This document shows, one piece after another, positions 45,747 through 57,600 of a stretch of DNA of 64,000 nt (position 1 is its first letter; every line of letters begins with the position of its first letter). This stretch comes from Scleroderma bovista (lineage: Eukaryota; Basidiomycota; Agaricomycetes; Boletales; Sclerodermataceae): positions 1 to 64,000 of the forward strand of contig JAYMGJ010000059.1 of NCBI GenBank assembly GCA_037178675.1, in the 5' to 3' direction. The notes beneath the pieces are model-generated. The model was not told where the DNA came from. It was given only the letters and a program-made list of their open reading frames with translations, and did not search any database. The translations under genes and the position numbers were made by a program.

Positions 45747-48390
45747 TGTCATGCACCAAACAGGTTTGGTACAGTGAACATGGAAGATAACACCTATATC
45801 GAATGATCCTTATGCAAAGGATAAGCACAACAGACCCTCATCATAGCCATCTATCACATGGGAACCACCAAGAAGCAGAAGAAACTGAAGGAATAACATC
45901 AGTTGTGGTATGAGAAAGGAATGCACACATCTGCAGCCAACTCCCATACCAGAACAATCAAAGAAGCCAAAGAATTGATGGAGAAACAAAGGAGAAAGAG
46001 AAGAAATGATTTTTAGCACCCAAATGTCATTTTTAGGTGCCCAGTGCCGGCATTCTGATATTTTGAATAGCTCCATCGTTTCTGAAGTTATCAGGCACGT
46101 GACTATACCATCAGAGAGCCTAGAACATGGTCTATCTGCCTGTCAAGTTCTGATGCAAATCTGTTCATTTCCCACGCAGATATTCCCCTCGCAATCCAGA
46201 CATTTGCTTCATCGCTCACTATGGAGTCCGTATTTTCTCTGGATCATTTCTCCGCTATTGCTGCAGATCTCCACTATGCCCTGTTCTTAGGACAGCCTCT
46301 CCCAGAGTTCCAGTGCACTGCCTGGCACATATCTTCCCAGCCTGCTCCCTCAGTCCCTCTCGTTCTCGGTCAGCACGTTCTCCTCATCAGTCCTGTGTCA
46401 AGGACGTACTTTGGTCATCTTAGGTCTATTGTCAAGCTTGAGAAGTCTCCTCTGGTCGTCTCTGTGTCCCCTGAGCCCTCAGCCTATGGTCCCTTCCTCC
46501 CAGATACTTGCCATGTCCATCTTCCTCTGTTGTTTGTCTCGCTTCCCTGGATGCTTCCCTACTTTCAGATGACATCCCCCAGCACCATGACAGTTATTCC
46601 CCCACTTTATAGTGCTATTAGGAAGAAGAACCCTCTCTTGTTCTTTCCCAGAAGAGAGCTCGTCAAGGGAGCCCTTGGTTGTGCTTCAGCGGCGCTAGAA
46701 CACATGCACTATACCTTAGTGTATGCTGACTGTCAAGTCCGGGTCTACTCCGGTAGGAGGTCCGGTCAAGTCCGGACAAGCGCGGATGAAGGGAGGGGGC
46801 AGAGGGCTGGACGAGGGATTAGTCCGGCCGGAGTTGGTGACCGCTTGGATTCAACGACAAGGATGACGTGCGTTGATCCCTTGCGTAGGTTCCGGTCAAG
46901 GTGATAGGGACGGAGACGGAGATGGAGACAGACAGAGACTGGAGTAGTGACTAAGTTGATTTCAGACTGAGGTATACAGGACGGAGTACAGGGTACTTAT
47001 ACTACGGAGAACTAGGGTCGAGTATTTACGGTGACAAGTAAACAGCCCAAAGGGCGGACAAGGAATAACCGGAGTTGGGACTAGGTCAGGTCCGATGAAA
47101 ATAAGTAAGGTTTGGAGAAAATACTACAAGGTAGAAGATATAAACAGAGCACAGAGAACTCACGGTACTACAGGGTTGACGGAGAAGTGAAGTAACGACT
47201 GGATAGGGATTAATGCAAAGGGTCGCACTTAGCGGAAGAGTATGTGCACGTCCGGGACCGGAGTAACGCGCAGAGGTCCGGAGTTGAGCTGTAGTGCTGC
47301 GATGCGACCGGAGTAACCGGGTAAGAGTCCGGAGTTGGACATGGTCGTAACACTGACCCCCCAAAAGACCTCTGGACCCCTGGTACTCTTCTTGTGGCTG
47401 TTTTGTCTCGGATCAATCCCCCTATTAATCTCAGATCTTCCCCATTGTTGTCCCATCAAATTCCTGATGGTACACAGCCCCCTCATCAAACTTCTTAGGC
47501 TGTGCATCAATGACTCCTTCTGCTGTGCAGTGACTCATCCCTTGCTTACTGATGCTCTCTTGTCCTCAGTATTACTCTATCCCTTTCGCATTTTTGGTAT
47601 ATTACTCAGCTGATGACTCACTCCCTTACCAATCAATCTTGTCATGCAGCTTACTCATTCCTTTACTCAGCAGCTTATTCATGCTCCCTATGCTTACTCA
47701 TTCCTGCTTATCCCTTGCTTACTGATCGCTTACAAACCCCTTACAAAGCTCTTACAAATCCCTTACCAATCCTTGACAAATTCTGCTTACTCCCTTCTCT
47801 TTTTGTACTTTAATGCTGTGCCCCCCCATGTATTTAAACCCCTGGGCTCAGCCCAGTGAAGAGGACCCAATTGCACAAAATTATCCCTCTCTCAGACTCT
47901 CTCAGTCAGTATCCCCTCAGCTCTTTGAGTCTTGTAGGCTTCAGTGAAGGTCTAAAGACTCTGATATTCAAGTTTTATTCAATCTATTCAAGTCCAAGTA
48001 TTTCTCTAGGCTCAAGCGGAGTCTAGCCTGTCTATCCTTCATATCCCATTGCTTCTGGACATCAGGAGCCCCCTTGCCCCTTTGCTGCACCAACCTCTAG
48101 GTGTAGTATTGCTACTTCAGTCCCAGTCACCTCAATCCCCGCTTTGACACTTCCTATGCTTTAGGAAGAGTCTAGACCCCTATCCCCTTCATCACCTATT
48201 GCTCCTGTACCCCAGGAGTATCCTGCATCATCATCTGCATCACCCTGTTGGTGTAGATCCCCTTCCCCCCTCCTCAGCACATCCTCCCTGGACACCATGG
48301 AGGTAAACCACCACTTGCACTTTTTTGTAGTCCTTTGTTGGTGTTGTGTTTGGGTTATTACTCTGACCCAAATCCACACTTTGACTCACA
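45747..48390 (+). mobile_element. Repeat E, copy 2
   Basis: TGTCATGCACC...TTTGACTCACA, flanked by ccag on both sides (45743-45746 and 48391-48394), a possible 4 bp target duplication. It carries the MESVFSLDHFSAIAADLH frame from 46221 and a nested solo LTR at 46731-47352. Same insertion site as copy 3. Confidence 0.65.
46731..47352 (+). mobile_element. 622 bp solo LTR with 5 bp target duplication
   Basis: TGTCAAGTCC...CGTAACA, flanked by ctgac at 46726-46730 and 47353-47357. The empty site (gtatgctgaccccccaaaag) is present in E copies 1 and 3. It is rich in tccgg motifs, like the 1290 bp solo LTR, so the two families may be related. Confidence 0.9.
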
Positions 48391-48766
48391 CCAGACCGAC
48401 ACCCATATTCCCAACCAACAGGTTCCAGGTCATTCTCCATCTCATGTATGTGCATTGTTGGAGGGTGAGGGTTCCTCAGTGGTGGATTCACATCCTGTTG
48501 ATGTGCCAACAGATGTTCTCATCACTCTCTGGTGTCCAACCGGGGATGATCCACACTCCCCATAGCCGGCCAACTCCAGTGCTGATGAAGATTATGTGCC
48601 ACCTCTTCATCCCCTCCAGACTGATACCTTCCCAGATGCCACAATGGTCATCGACACTCCTACTCTCCCCCCTCCCACCATTGTGGTAACATCATCTGAT
48701 ATGGCCTTGGCCCCAGGACCCCCAGGCGTGCTTGATGCATTGGTAGGTGATGGGGTGAATACCTAA

Positions 48767-50251
48767 ATGGACGCAGCTGCATAATTTTTTGTTTACATCT
48801 TTTTTGTACCTTTTCTTTTGGGACCTTTGCTTTGCATGACCAACCAATTTCTTTTCCCCTTTTATGCATGTCTTATATCTACTTGTGTCCTTTTAGTACA
48901 GGAATGTCATGTAGGGTGATTGGTATATATAATTTGTGTGTTTCACTCCTAATGCAATGTACCTGGTGTGACTAATTTAACCACTTCTGTGACATATGAA
49001 TCCACCAGGTAACTGTGGCTTTTTCATGTTCAGCACCCTGGGAATTTGAAAATGAACCCTTTGTGGACCCCTGTTCTTCTCAATATAATTTATATATGTT
49101 TTAGACAATGTCTTCATGTTTCTGCTATATTCCTTAGACCAATGTACAACCCATTTGCTGCAGGTACTACAATCATCTGAATAAATGCTTATCTGGTCAT
49201 CTGATAAGGTTGTATCTACCCAATGTCACCATGGTCAAATTTATGTAGTGCCTGAACTAGTATTCTACCAGAAGAACCACAGTAGTCATATTTAATGGAA
49301 CTGACCATGGCACTTGCAATGCCCAACTGAATCCGACCAATCCATGATTAGTTCCCACCTAATGTTAAGTTGGTGTATATATTTCTGTTGTGTTCGTCTA
49401 GCATAGGTTTCTATCCCATCATTTTGAAGCATAGCAATGTGTTTGCTGTATCCCTTTTTCTGTTGGTTGGTACTGTTCTCCTAGGACATGGAGTATATTG
49501 TATCACTAATGTGTCCTGATTTATATGTGTACGTTTCTCTCCAAATTTTTACTATGTTATTTATAAGATAATATGTTGCTGTGTGGGTGTTCTAGTAGCC
49601 CCTATGGAAGTGACTGCAGTTTCAGTCATATACTGCGGCTCCTGTGTATAGCAACATGCCATTGAGTAATTACCTGAAATATCTACATTAAAATTTGTCA
49701 AGTTTACCATAATCCAATCAATATCAATCAGTGGTAATCACTGTGGTGATTGGTATACTTTGCCACACCCAACCCCACACCCTGTGCTACCATTTTTGGG
49801 AACCATATCCACCTGTAATTTGGTTCCCACGGGTAATATACTAATATATCCAACAAGATATCATATCTAATTGGTCTAGATGTGCGTCTACCTGCTGTAG
49901 TATTCTATCATGCTTATTCATATGCCACGGTATGTCACCAACCCACCATGGGTCTTACTGTAGTTATTATCCCACCTCATTGTGTTTCCTCTCTGTGGTG
50001 TTTTACTAAACAAATGACATATTCTCTCCCACTGGCTACCCTTGGTATTGATTTAGCACATCCAATGTGTGACCGCGGATATGTAGTATCCATGGATCCA
50101 ATTCTATTTATTACCCCCAGGGGGTTTTGTAGTATCACCGAAAACAGTTTCCATCCCATTCAGTATTCCCTCTATCAATTTACTACACAAAACTCACAGG
50201 CTGTCCCATTGCCTGCAGTCCTGCATACCCAGTGGTATCCCCTGTTTTGGG
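48767..50251. other. Right-arm subterminal region without genes
   Basis: AT-rich DNA downstream of the Zn2Cys6-like pseudogene. The first ~380 bp (to 49147) belong to the inverted duplication. The frame over 49882-50265 has no recognisable features and I do not call it. Confidence 0.45.
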
Positions 50252-50636
50252 CTGATTCTATATAGCCCACCCCTATATGCCTTGATTACAATGCAATATA
50301 GGCCAATCAATTACCATAGATGATAGGCATGTCTTGGTCCAACCCATTGATATGGTGATAACACATATTATGTACCCCCCATTAATATGCAGCACAATCT
50401 TTTCAGGGCTTGTTCGTATGATTCCATGACAATATTAATATTCAATTTAATCCAATTACCCTTCCCTTAATTGACACCCTAGCCCATCATCATACATTGT
50501 AATAATATCCTAGTAGCTAACCAACCCTTACCAACCAATAACAACTCATCTGGGGCCCTCTGTCCACTGGCCCATCATACTCGGCCGATTTTCACCCTCG
50601 GGTGGCTGTGTAAGACGGCCTAAGTAGGTGCATGGG
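50252..50636 (-). repeat. Right terminal inverted repeat of the 26.5 kb element
   Basis: Reverse complement aligns with 24103-24441, with the outermost shared sequence cccatgcacctacttaggcc. Somewhat longer than the left TIR because of small insertions. One ACCGCGG motif lies just inside, near 50073. Confidence 0.75.
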
Positions 50637-50759
50637 CTCCACTGAGAACAATATGTAGTAAGTACAATTCAACCACATCTGGCCCTGCATCATCTTTTTT
50701 CAGTGACCTGTGGTGGCCTTGAGCCTACTCCAGTCAACCAATAGTCACCCAGTTGCCAT

Positions 50760-51863
50760 GCACGGTGATCACATTTCCTACAGGAATTTGACGCCAACAG
50801 TTGAACAGGTACAAGTACACACCGTCCTGGTTAGTGTTGCTGATTGCCTCAATAACTCCAGAGCTGTCCCAGGGCGACCCACACATTCACAATTGTAATC
50901 AATGGGAGTCACATTCTTTGCTGTTGCACAGTCTCTTTTATGAGTCTTTGTCACTATAAACATCCAACCAACCATACTGCGCACCGTTGCTTGTAGTGTC
51001 ATCATTTGCCTCATTGTGGTAGACATTCCTGATGCTTGTATTGGAAACAGAGTATGCAATTATATGATGAGTGCTACCATGGCATCTGGTATACTGGACT
51101 CCATACATTTTTTTATTGCTAACATGACCTTTGGAGGAGACCCATCACAAGTCAGACAAGCTGCCTGCCTATCAGTTGCCATTCATACAGTGCTATGCAT
51201 GGATATTGAGCATCACACCAAGGGGAATTGGATGGTCATTCAGGGTGAGTAGGACCCTCTGTGTGCTGTATAGTGCATTTACAGTTTTTGTATATAGGCT
51301 GACCACTTTATCTTTGTTCACTATTTGCTCTTTGAAGCTGCCCTCTTGTATACCCATCTTCACCTCCGCAGCTTCCCTCAGTTCACAAGGGTATCTTTTA
51401 CAGTGCCTCAATATGGCAGCGATACCTATTCACCTCTATGCTGGCCTTACCTGTTTCCACTCTGTTTTGGCTGTGGCTGCAGTTGGTACTGGTCTCCATG
51501 AGCCAAGACTATGGCTGGGCCCCTGTGGACGTTGGAAAGATGCATATACTATTCAGAGGTTCTGGGAGTACATTGAGGGCCGAATAGCATGTCAACTAAG
51601 CATTGATTCGTCTATTTGGTACTTACCAGCTGGACTTGGCATCAGACCACACTTTTTTTGTTTCAGGTGTCACTTTTATCTATATCAGTTCTGCGGCGCT
51701 GAACCACACTTCGGTTGGAGAAACAATTGACCTCACACAATTGCTAGTGTTTATCATGTCTGTGGTTGGCCCCTTGGCCATCAGCTCGGGTATTCAAAAG
51801 CATGTCATGGGAGGTCCTTTTGTGTATTGGGTGATGGCAGGGATGTGGCAGCCATTGCTTTGA
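50760..51863 (+). pseudogene. Wax-synthase-like membrane O-acyltransferase, broken
   Basis: The frame over 51131-51730 contains ITPRGIGWSFRV (the fungal RGIGW motif), a hydrophobic stretch, SVLAVAAVGTGLHEPRLWLG and GRWKDAYTIQRFW, the region around the conserved FW of the MBOAT_2/wax synthase family. FCFRCHFYLYQF follows, then the frame shifts (near 51690) to SSAALNHTSVGE, which would carry the family's conserved His, and LLVFIMSVVGPLAISSGIQK. Upstream exons are uncertain (a frame from 51016 includes FFIANMTFGGDPSQ). These enzymes transfer acyl groups to alcohols in membranes. The gene lies just outside the right TIR and is the only host-like gene here. Confidence 0.6.
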
Positions 51864-52544
51864 CCAATGGAGTCATTCTTCCGAAAGGATCCTTGGTTTG
51901 ATGATAGGGATCTTTGCCATGCATGAGATTTGGTGGCTGGCTTGCAAAAATGTCTTGACCACCTTGTAGGTTCAAGTTTTGTGAGTTGGCTCGTGCAGGG
52001 AACTAGACAGAGGCTATAAGCTAAGTAGGTTAGTACTGAGTAACTAAATGAATGTGAGTATGTGTCTTACCTCAGTGCTTTGTCTTCAAACACTGAGGTG
52101 AAAAGAATCCCCAAACAGATGAAAAATAGTCTGTGCTTATGTAAGGATACTCGCCGTATGAATAAGGAAACTATCAGTAAGCCTAAAGAATGGTAGTGAA
52201 AGGATAGGAGTTTCAACACACCCACTTGACAAGTAGTCCTTGGCAATAGGGTATAGTATATGTTTGCATACCTATAATAATAATAAATGAATGGTATAAT
52301 GCACCCACTCAACGTGTGATGCTTGAGTCCATTTTGAATCTCGCACAGGTGGCTGTGCCGTCCATGCTTTAGTAAGTGTGCACGTTGGTTGTAGATGTGG
52401 TTGGCGGATCGTCCATCTCGATTGCGTTGTGGTCGCGCGGATCGTCCATTTCTCCAAATGAATGGCTAGGAAAATAATATATTTTATTAGATGTGGCCGT
52501 GGACTGGAAGTCGCGATGGCCAGACGCATTGCAGAGCGTGGTGA
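51864..52544. other. Non-coding, with a short repeat related to the 'cctcag' family
   Basis: Region 52020-52155 has ttacctcagtgctttg...cactgaggtga and gtgcttatgtaagg, echoing the small elements at 6217, 12523 and 41973. No gene seen. Confidence 0.4.
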
Positions 52545-52832
52545 TGTTGAAGTTGCACGTGCACCCAGCGTAAACCATCGACGAAGTGCACACAAGACTG
52601 CAACCCATATTAGTGTAGACTTAGTAATAGTCCTCTTTAGAGTAGATGTTACATGTCACACGTCACGTGTCACAGTCACACATCACACTATTTGTTGTAT
52701 ATAAACAGTGGACATCACTTATATAATACAGCAGCTCTTGACCAGCTACCGCTACCATCTCAGGTTGTGCACTCCACCCAACAGGTGAGTTGGAGTAGCA
52801 GTTCCTCTATGTATATAGGTATTGCTTCAACA
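52545..52832 (+). mobile_element. 5' LTR of a Ty1/copia element
   Basis: 288 bp from TGTTGAAG to CTTCAACA, perfect 8 bp inverted ends. TATA-like gtatataaacag near 52697. Followed at once by ggttatgagccc, a plausible primer-binding site. The 3' LTR is absent, so LTR identity cannot be checked here. Confidence 0.7.
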
Positions 52833-52844
52833 GGTTATGAGCCC
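52833..52844 (+). promoter_or_regulatory. Putative primer-binding site
   Basis: ggttatgagccc directly after the LTR end, where minus-strand DNA synthesis would be primed by a tRNA fragment. The leader then runs to the gag start near 53217. Confidence 0.5.
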
Positions 52845-53216
52845 TGTGAGTGCACTGTGTGCAGCAATGCACCAGACAGTGCTCCAGCTCCCTGAGTGTC
52901 ACTTTAACTAGCTTGACGCTGTGGACCACAGTGAGCTCCTAGCTGTGCCCCTGCACAGCCACAAGGCAAAGTTGGTCGACAACTTGCGCCAGACAGTGAA
53001 GCTCCTAGTTGAGCACCTGTATTGCCCCAGGCAAAGTTCGTCAATGACTTGTGCCAACCATGGCAAACATTGTCGATGACTTGCGCTGGCATGACCTAGT
53101 CATGAGTTAGCTGTTGACAGAAGTGCTTTCACTAGCACTCAGGTGTTTCTTCTCTTCTTGCTTGTCCATTGTCGCATTCATTTGCTGACTCTGTTGACTC
53201 CCAACAGAATATCACC

Positions 53217-54310
53217 ATGTCCAGCACTCTTGACAAGATGGTCCCCCTCTTCACTGGCTCCAACTGGCAGCAGTGGCACACTTCTATGCAGGCCTACCTT
53301 CAGGCACAAGGCCAATGGTATGTCTATTCAACGACTCAACCCGCTGATGGCCACGATGACCGAAAGGACTGGGACGACAACACCAAGAGAGCGCTCGGTA
53401 ATATCACCTTGCACCTTGCTCCCTCAATCCAGGTTGCCGTCTCGACTCTCGACAGTGTTAAGAATGTCTGTGACTACCTCAAAAAGAACTTTGGCGCCCC
53501 AAGTATCGGTTCCGCCTATGCTGAGCTTAGCAAGCTCCTGGCCACCAGCATCCCTGCCAGCTCCCATCCCACTCCCGCAATTATGAAGCTGCTTAGTCAC
53601 TTCACCTACTTAAAAGACGCTGGCTTCAAGTTCCCTGCCCCTGTGCAGGCAATGATTATCCTTTGCAAGCTCCCTCCTACTATGGAGGTTGTAGCTCAGA
53701 TTCTCAGCCAAACATCGCCAGATGAGATCAAAAACCTCAAGCCCAATGGGATCATCAAAGCTGCCACGCTCTCTTTCGAGCAGAAAGGCGCCTCTTCCTG
53801 TGCCGGTGGTAAGGGCCCCCAGGCCAACAAGCTTAGCGCTGTGAAGCGCAAGCCAGCTGACCCCAAGTTCACCCAGCAGCAGCAGCAGCCCCAGAGGCAG
53901 CAGCAGCAGCAAGGCAGGTCCAACAGCGGTGCGAGCGGAAACACTCCTGCCCAAGGACAGGGAGGCCGCACTCGACATGGCGGCAAGAAGGCTCGCGCTC
54001 GTCGCGAGAACACCCAACAAGCCACCTTCGCTACTTACGTCCACTATGATGGACCAGAGCCCACTGTCGACCCTTGCGCCTTGGCTCACACTCCCGGTGC
54101 TACCAACTACAGCCCCCCTGCTTTTGAAAATACTATCAAGGCCTTCGATTTGGCACACCGTCTGGGGGTAGAGCCCTCCTGCCAAACCATCTGCACCCTC
54201 AACCAAGTTGTGTCGATGGCCAGTGCGAACCTGGACCAGCCCGAGGCCGGTCCCTCCTCGCTGAAGCACCCTCGTCTCAAGGAGCACATCACAATGTATG
54301 AGGAGGATGC
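53217..54310 (+). pseudogene. Ty1/copia gag, truncated
   Basis: From MSSTLDKMVPLFTGSNWQQW (an upstream in-frame ATG lies at 53169) the protein shows the copia gag pattern: the FTGSNWQQWHTSMQAYLQAQ block, TLDSVKNVCDYLKKNFG and a YAELSKLLATSI helix. FTYLKDAGFKFPAPVQAMII and LPPTMEVVAQILSQ follow, then a Gln-rich linker (QQQQQPQRQQQQQ) and a basic stretch. The frame enters the C arm at 54311 and stops at 54342-54344, so the last residues are borrowed from the other repeat. No zinc knuckle, protease, integrase or RT follows. Confidence 0.85.
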
Positions 54311-54691
54311 GTACATTGGTCTAAGGAATATAGCAGAAACATGAAGACATTGTCTAAAACATATATAAATTATATTGAGAAGAACAGGGGTCCACAAAGG
54401 GTTCATTTTCAAATTCCCAGGGTGCTGAACATGAAAAAGCCACAGTTACCTGGTGGATTCATATGTCACAGAAGTGGTTAAATTAGTCACACCAGGTACA
54501 TTGCATTATGAGTGAAACACACAAATTATATATACCAATCACCCTACATGACATTCCTGTACTAAAAGGACACAAGTAGATATAAGACATGCATAAAAGG
54601 GGAAAAGAAATTGGTTGGTCATGCAAAGCAAAGGTCCCAAAAGAAAAGGTACAAAAAAGATGTAAACAAAAAATTATGCAGCTGCGTCCAT

Positions 54692-57600
54692 TTAGGTATC
54701 CACCCCATCACCTACCAATGCATCAAGCACGCCTGGGGGTCCTGGGGCCAAGGCCATATCAGATGATGTTACCACAATGGTGGGAGGGGGGAGAGTAGGA
54801 GTGTCAATGACCATTGTGGCATCTGGGAAGGTATCAGTCTGGAGGGGACGAAGAGGTGGCACATAATCTTCATCAGCACTGGAGTTGGCCAGCTGTGGGG
54901 AGTGTGGATCATCCCCGGTTGGACACCAGAGAGTGATGAGAACATCTGTTGGCACATCAACAGGATGTGAATCCACCACTGAGGAACCCTCACCCTCCAA
55001 CAATGCACATACATGAGATGGAGAATGACCTGGAACCTGTTGGTTGGGAATATGGGTGTCGGTCTGGTGTGAGTCAAAGTGTGGATTTGGGTCAGAGTAA
55101 TAACCCAAACACAACACCAACAAAGGACTACAAAAAAGTGCAAGTGGTGGTTTACCTCCATGGTGTCCAGGGAGGATGTGCTGAGGAGGGGGGAAGGGGA
55201 TCTACACCAACAGGGTGATGCAGATGATGATGCAGGATACTCCTGGGGTACAGGAGCAATAGGTGACGAAGGGGATAGGGGTCTAGACTCTTCCTAAAGC
55301 CTAGGAAGTGTCAAAGCGGGGATTGAGGTGACTGGGACTGAAGTAGCAATACTACACCTAGAGGTTGGTGCAGCAAAGGGGCAAGGGGGCTCCTGATGTC
55401 CAGAAGCAATGGGATATGAAGGATAGACAGGCTAGACTCCGCTTGAGCCTAGAGAAATACTTGGACTTGAATAGATTGAATAAAACTTGAATATCAGAGT
55501 CTTTAGACCTTCACTGAAGCCTACAAGACTCAAAGAGCTGAGGGGATACTGACTGAGAGAGTCTGAGAGAGGGATAATTTTGTGCAATTGGGTCCTCTTC
55601 ACTGGGCTGAGCCCAGGGGTTTAAATACACAGGGGGGGCACAGCATTAAAGTACAAAAAGAGAAGGGAGTAAGCAGAATTTGTCAAGGATTGGTAAGGGA
55701 TTGGTAAGAGCTTTGTAAGGGGTTTGTAAGCGATCAGTAAGCAAGGGATAAGCAGGAATGAGTAAGCATAGGGAGCATGAATAAGCTGCTGAGTAAAGGA
55801 ATGAGTAAGCTGCATGACAAGATTGATTGGTAAGGGAGTGAGTCATCAGCTGAGTAATATACCAAAAATGCGAAAGGGATAGAGTAATACTGATGACAAG
55901 AGAGCATCAGTAAGCAAGGGATGAGTCACTGCACAGCAGAAGGAGTCATTGATGCACAGCCTAAGAAGTTTGATGGGGGGGCTGTGTACCATCAGGAATT
56001 TGATGGGACAACAATGGGGAAGATCTGAGATTAATAGGGGGATTGATCCGAGACAAAACAGCCACAAGAAGAGTACCAGGGGTCCAGAGGTCTTTTGGGG
56101 GGTCAGCATACACTAAGGTATAGTGCATGTGTTCTAGTGCCGCTTCCTAATAGCACTATAAAGTGGGGGAATAACTGTCATGGTGCTGGGGGATGTCGTC
56201 TGAAAGTAGGGAAGCGGATAGAGTATTGAATTTGACGCATTCAGGGAAGTGAGACGAACGACAGAGGAAGATGGACATGGCAAGTATCTGGGAGGAAGGG
56301 ACCATAGGCTGAGGGCTCAGGGGACACAGAGACGACCAGAGGAGACTTCTCAAGCTTGACAATAGACCTAAGATGACCAAAGTATGTCCTTGACGCAGGA
56401 CTGATGAGAAGAACGTGCTGACCGAGAACGAGAGGGACTGAGGGAGCAGGCTGGGAAGATATGTGCCAGGCAGTGCACAGGAACTCTGGGAGAGGCTGTC
56501 CTAAGAACAGGACATAGTGGAGATCTGCAGCAATAGCGGAGAAATGATCCAGAGAAAATACGGACTCCATAGTGAGCGATGAAGCAAATGTCTGGATTGC
56601 GAGGGGAATATCTGCGTGGGAAATGAACAGATTTGCATCGAAACTTGACAGGCAGATAGACCACGTTCTAGGCTCTCTGATGGTATAGTCACGTGCCTGA
56701 TAACTTCAGAAACGATGGAGCTATTCAAAATATCAGAATGCCGGCACTGGGCACCTAAAAATGACATTTGGGTGCTAAAAATCATTTCTTCTCTTTCTCC
56801 TTTGTTTCTCCATCAATTCTTTGGCTTCTTTGATTGTTCTGGTATGGGAGTTGGCTGCAGATGTGTGCATTCCTTTCTCATACCACAACTGATGTTATTC
56901 CTTCAGTTTCTTCTGCTTCTTGGTGGTTCCCATGTGATAGATGGCTATGATGAGGGTCTGTTGTGCTTATCCTTTGCATAAGGATCATTCAATATAGGTG
57001 TTATCTTCCATGTTCACTGTACCAAACCTGTTTGGTGCATGACACCGGGAGGTGATTCCAGCAGATGCAGGGATGGGGGAAGGTGAAGGCACATGTTGAA
57101 CTAATACAGGACTGTCCACAGGTGTGGATGTTTGGACGGCAGTGGTGGCAATGGTGCTGGAGGGGCAGTGAGTGTACTTGATCGCAAACCTTCAACAAGC
57201 TGGTAGAGGGTATCCATTTCCAGCTCCTGTGTGTTGAGTTGGCGATTGACATCACCCAAGTCCTCTTTCAACTGCGAACATTCACTACATGCACTGGTTG
57301 TTGCGGTTGTGGCATGCTCACTCCATTCAGCACTTGTACCGTGGTTGCGTGATTGTGATAGCCATTTTGGTTGGACTATAACCACTCCATCAAACTCTGT
57401 TTAGACTTTCAGAAGAACGCAACAACAAAATATTATGACTCACTTTCACGTCTGCCCCTTGATGGCCCAGGTGTAGGAGGACAAGGTGCAGACCACGGGT
57501 TTGGGGTGTCATCCATGGGAATAGGACTCTGGGCTTTCCACTTGCAAGTCAAACGGGGAGGATTGATGCATGTAGGGGCCAGTGGTGCTGTCTTCAATGG

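Larger units (their letters stand above)
44215..48766 (+). pseudogene. Zn2Cys6-like accessory gene, right arm, broken by E
   Basis: Exon 1 (44215-44406, MSPQTLTTQVSS) and intron 1 (44407-44452) match the left-arm gene in length. Exon 2 (44453-45347) keeps all six cysteines (CDYCAHHQLACARKEDCACF, then QCNKSKHGC). It has a TAG at 44567-44569 where the left arm has Lys (TWPKWP). Exon 3 starts at 45395, shifts frame near 45650 and is split at 45746 by repeat E. Coding sequence resumes at 48391 (VPTDVLITLWCPTGDD, PPPTIVVTSSDMAL) and ends at 48766. Confidence 0.8.
39299..49147 (+). repeat. Right arm as inverted duplicate, copy B
   Basis: Matches 54311-63143 in reverse orientation with very few differences. 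Paired coordinates sum to 102442 near the outer end and 103458 near the inner end. The steps are explained by B-only insertions (287 bp, 62 bp, the 622 bp solo LTR) and small indels. It shares E at the same site and the same nonsense codons. The inner edge is at the word gtac (49144-49147). Confidence 0.92.
24103..50636. mobile_element. Proposed 26.5 kb KDZ transposon with mirrored gene arms
   Basis: Both ends carry the same sequence in inverted orientation, beginning cccatgcacctacttaggcc. Inside, reading from each end to the centre, come a Zn2Cys6-like gene, a divergent RFIDDG-motif gene and a multi-exon gene pointing away from the centre. The centre is a single minus-strand KDZ transposase gene (38523 to about 32600). 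Left-arm and right-arm genes are clearly homologous but diverged (about two thirds of residues shared where I compared). Later insertions inside it are repeat E with a solo LTR, a second E with another solo LTR, and a 287 bp insert. No matching target duplication at the outer flanks. One element is the simplest reading; two fused elements remain possible. Confidence 0.6.

Noticed and set aside
49882..50265. 127-residue open frame
   Set aside because: No domain, no conservation in the left arm at the matching place, and it overlaps the right TIR.
24103..50636. Starship-type giant element
   Set aside because: No tyrosine recombinase (DUF3435 captain) is visible, the ends are inverted repeats, and the transposase present is KDZ.
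53610..54287. 225-residue minus-strand frame across the copia gag
   Set aside because: Antisense of gag, Leu/Gly-rich, no family resemblance.
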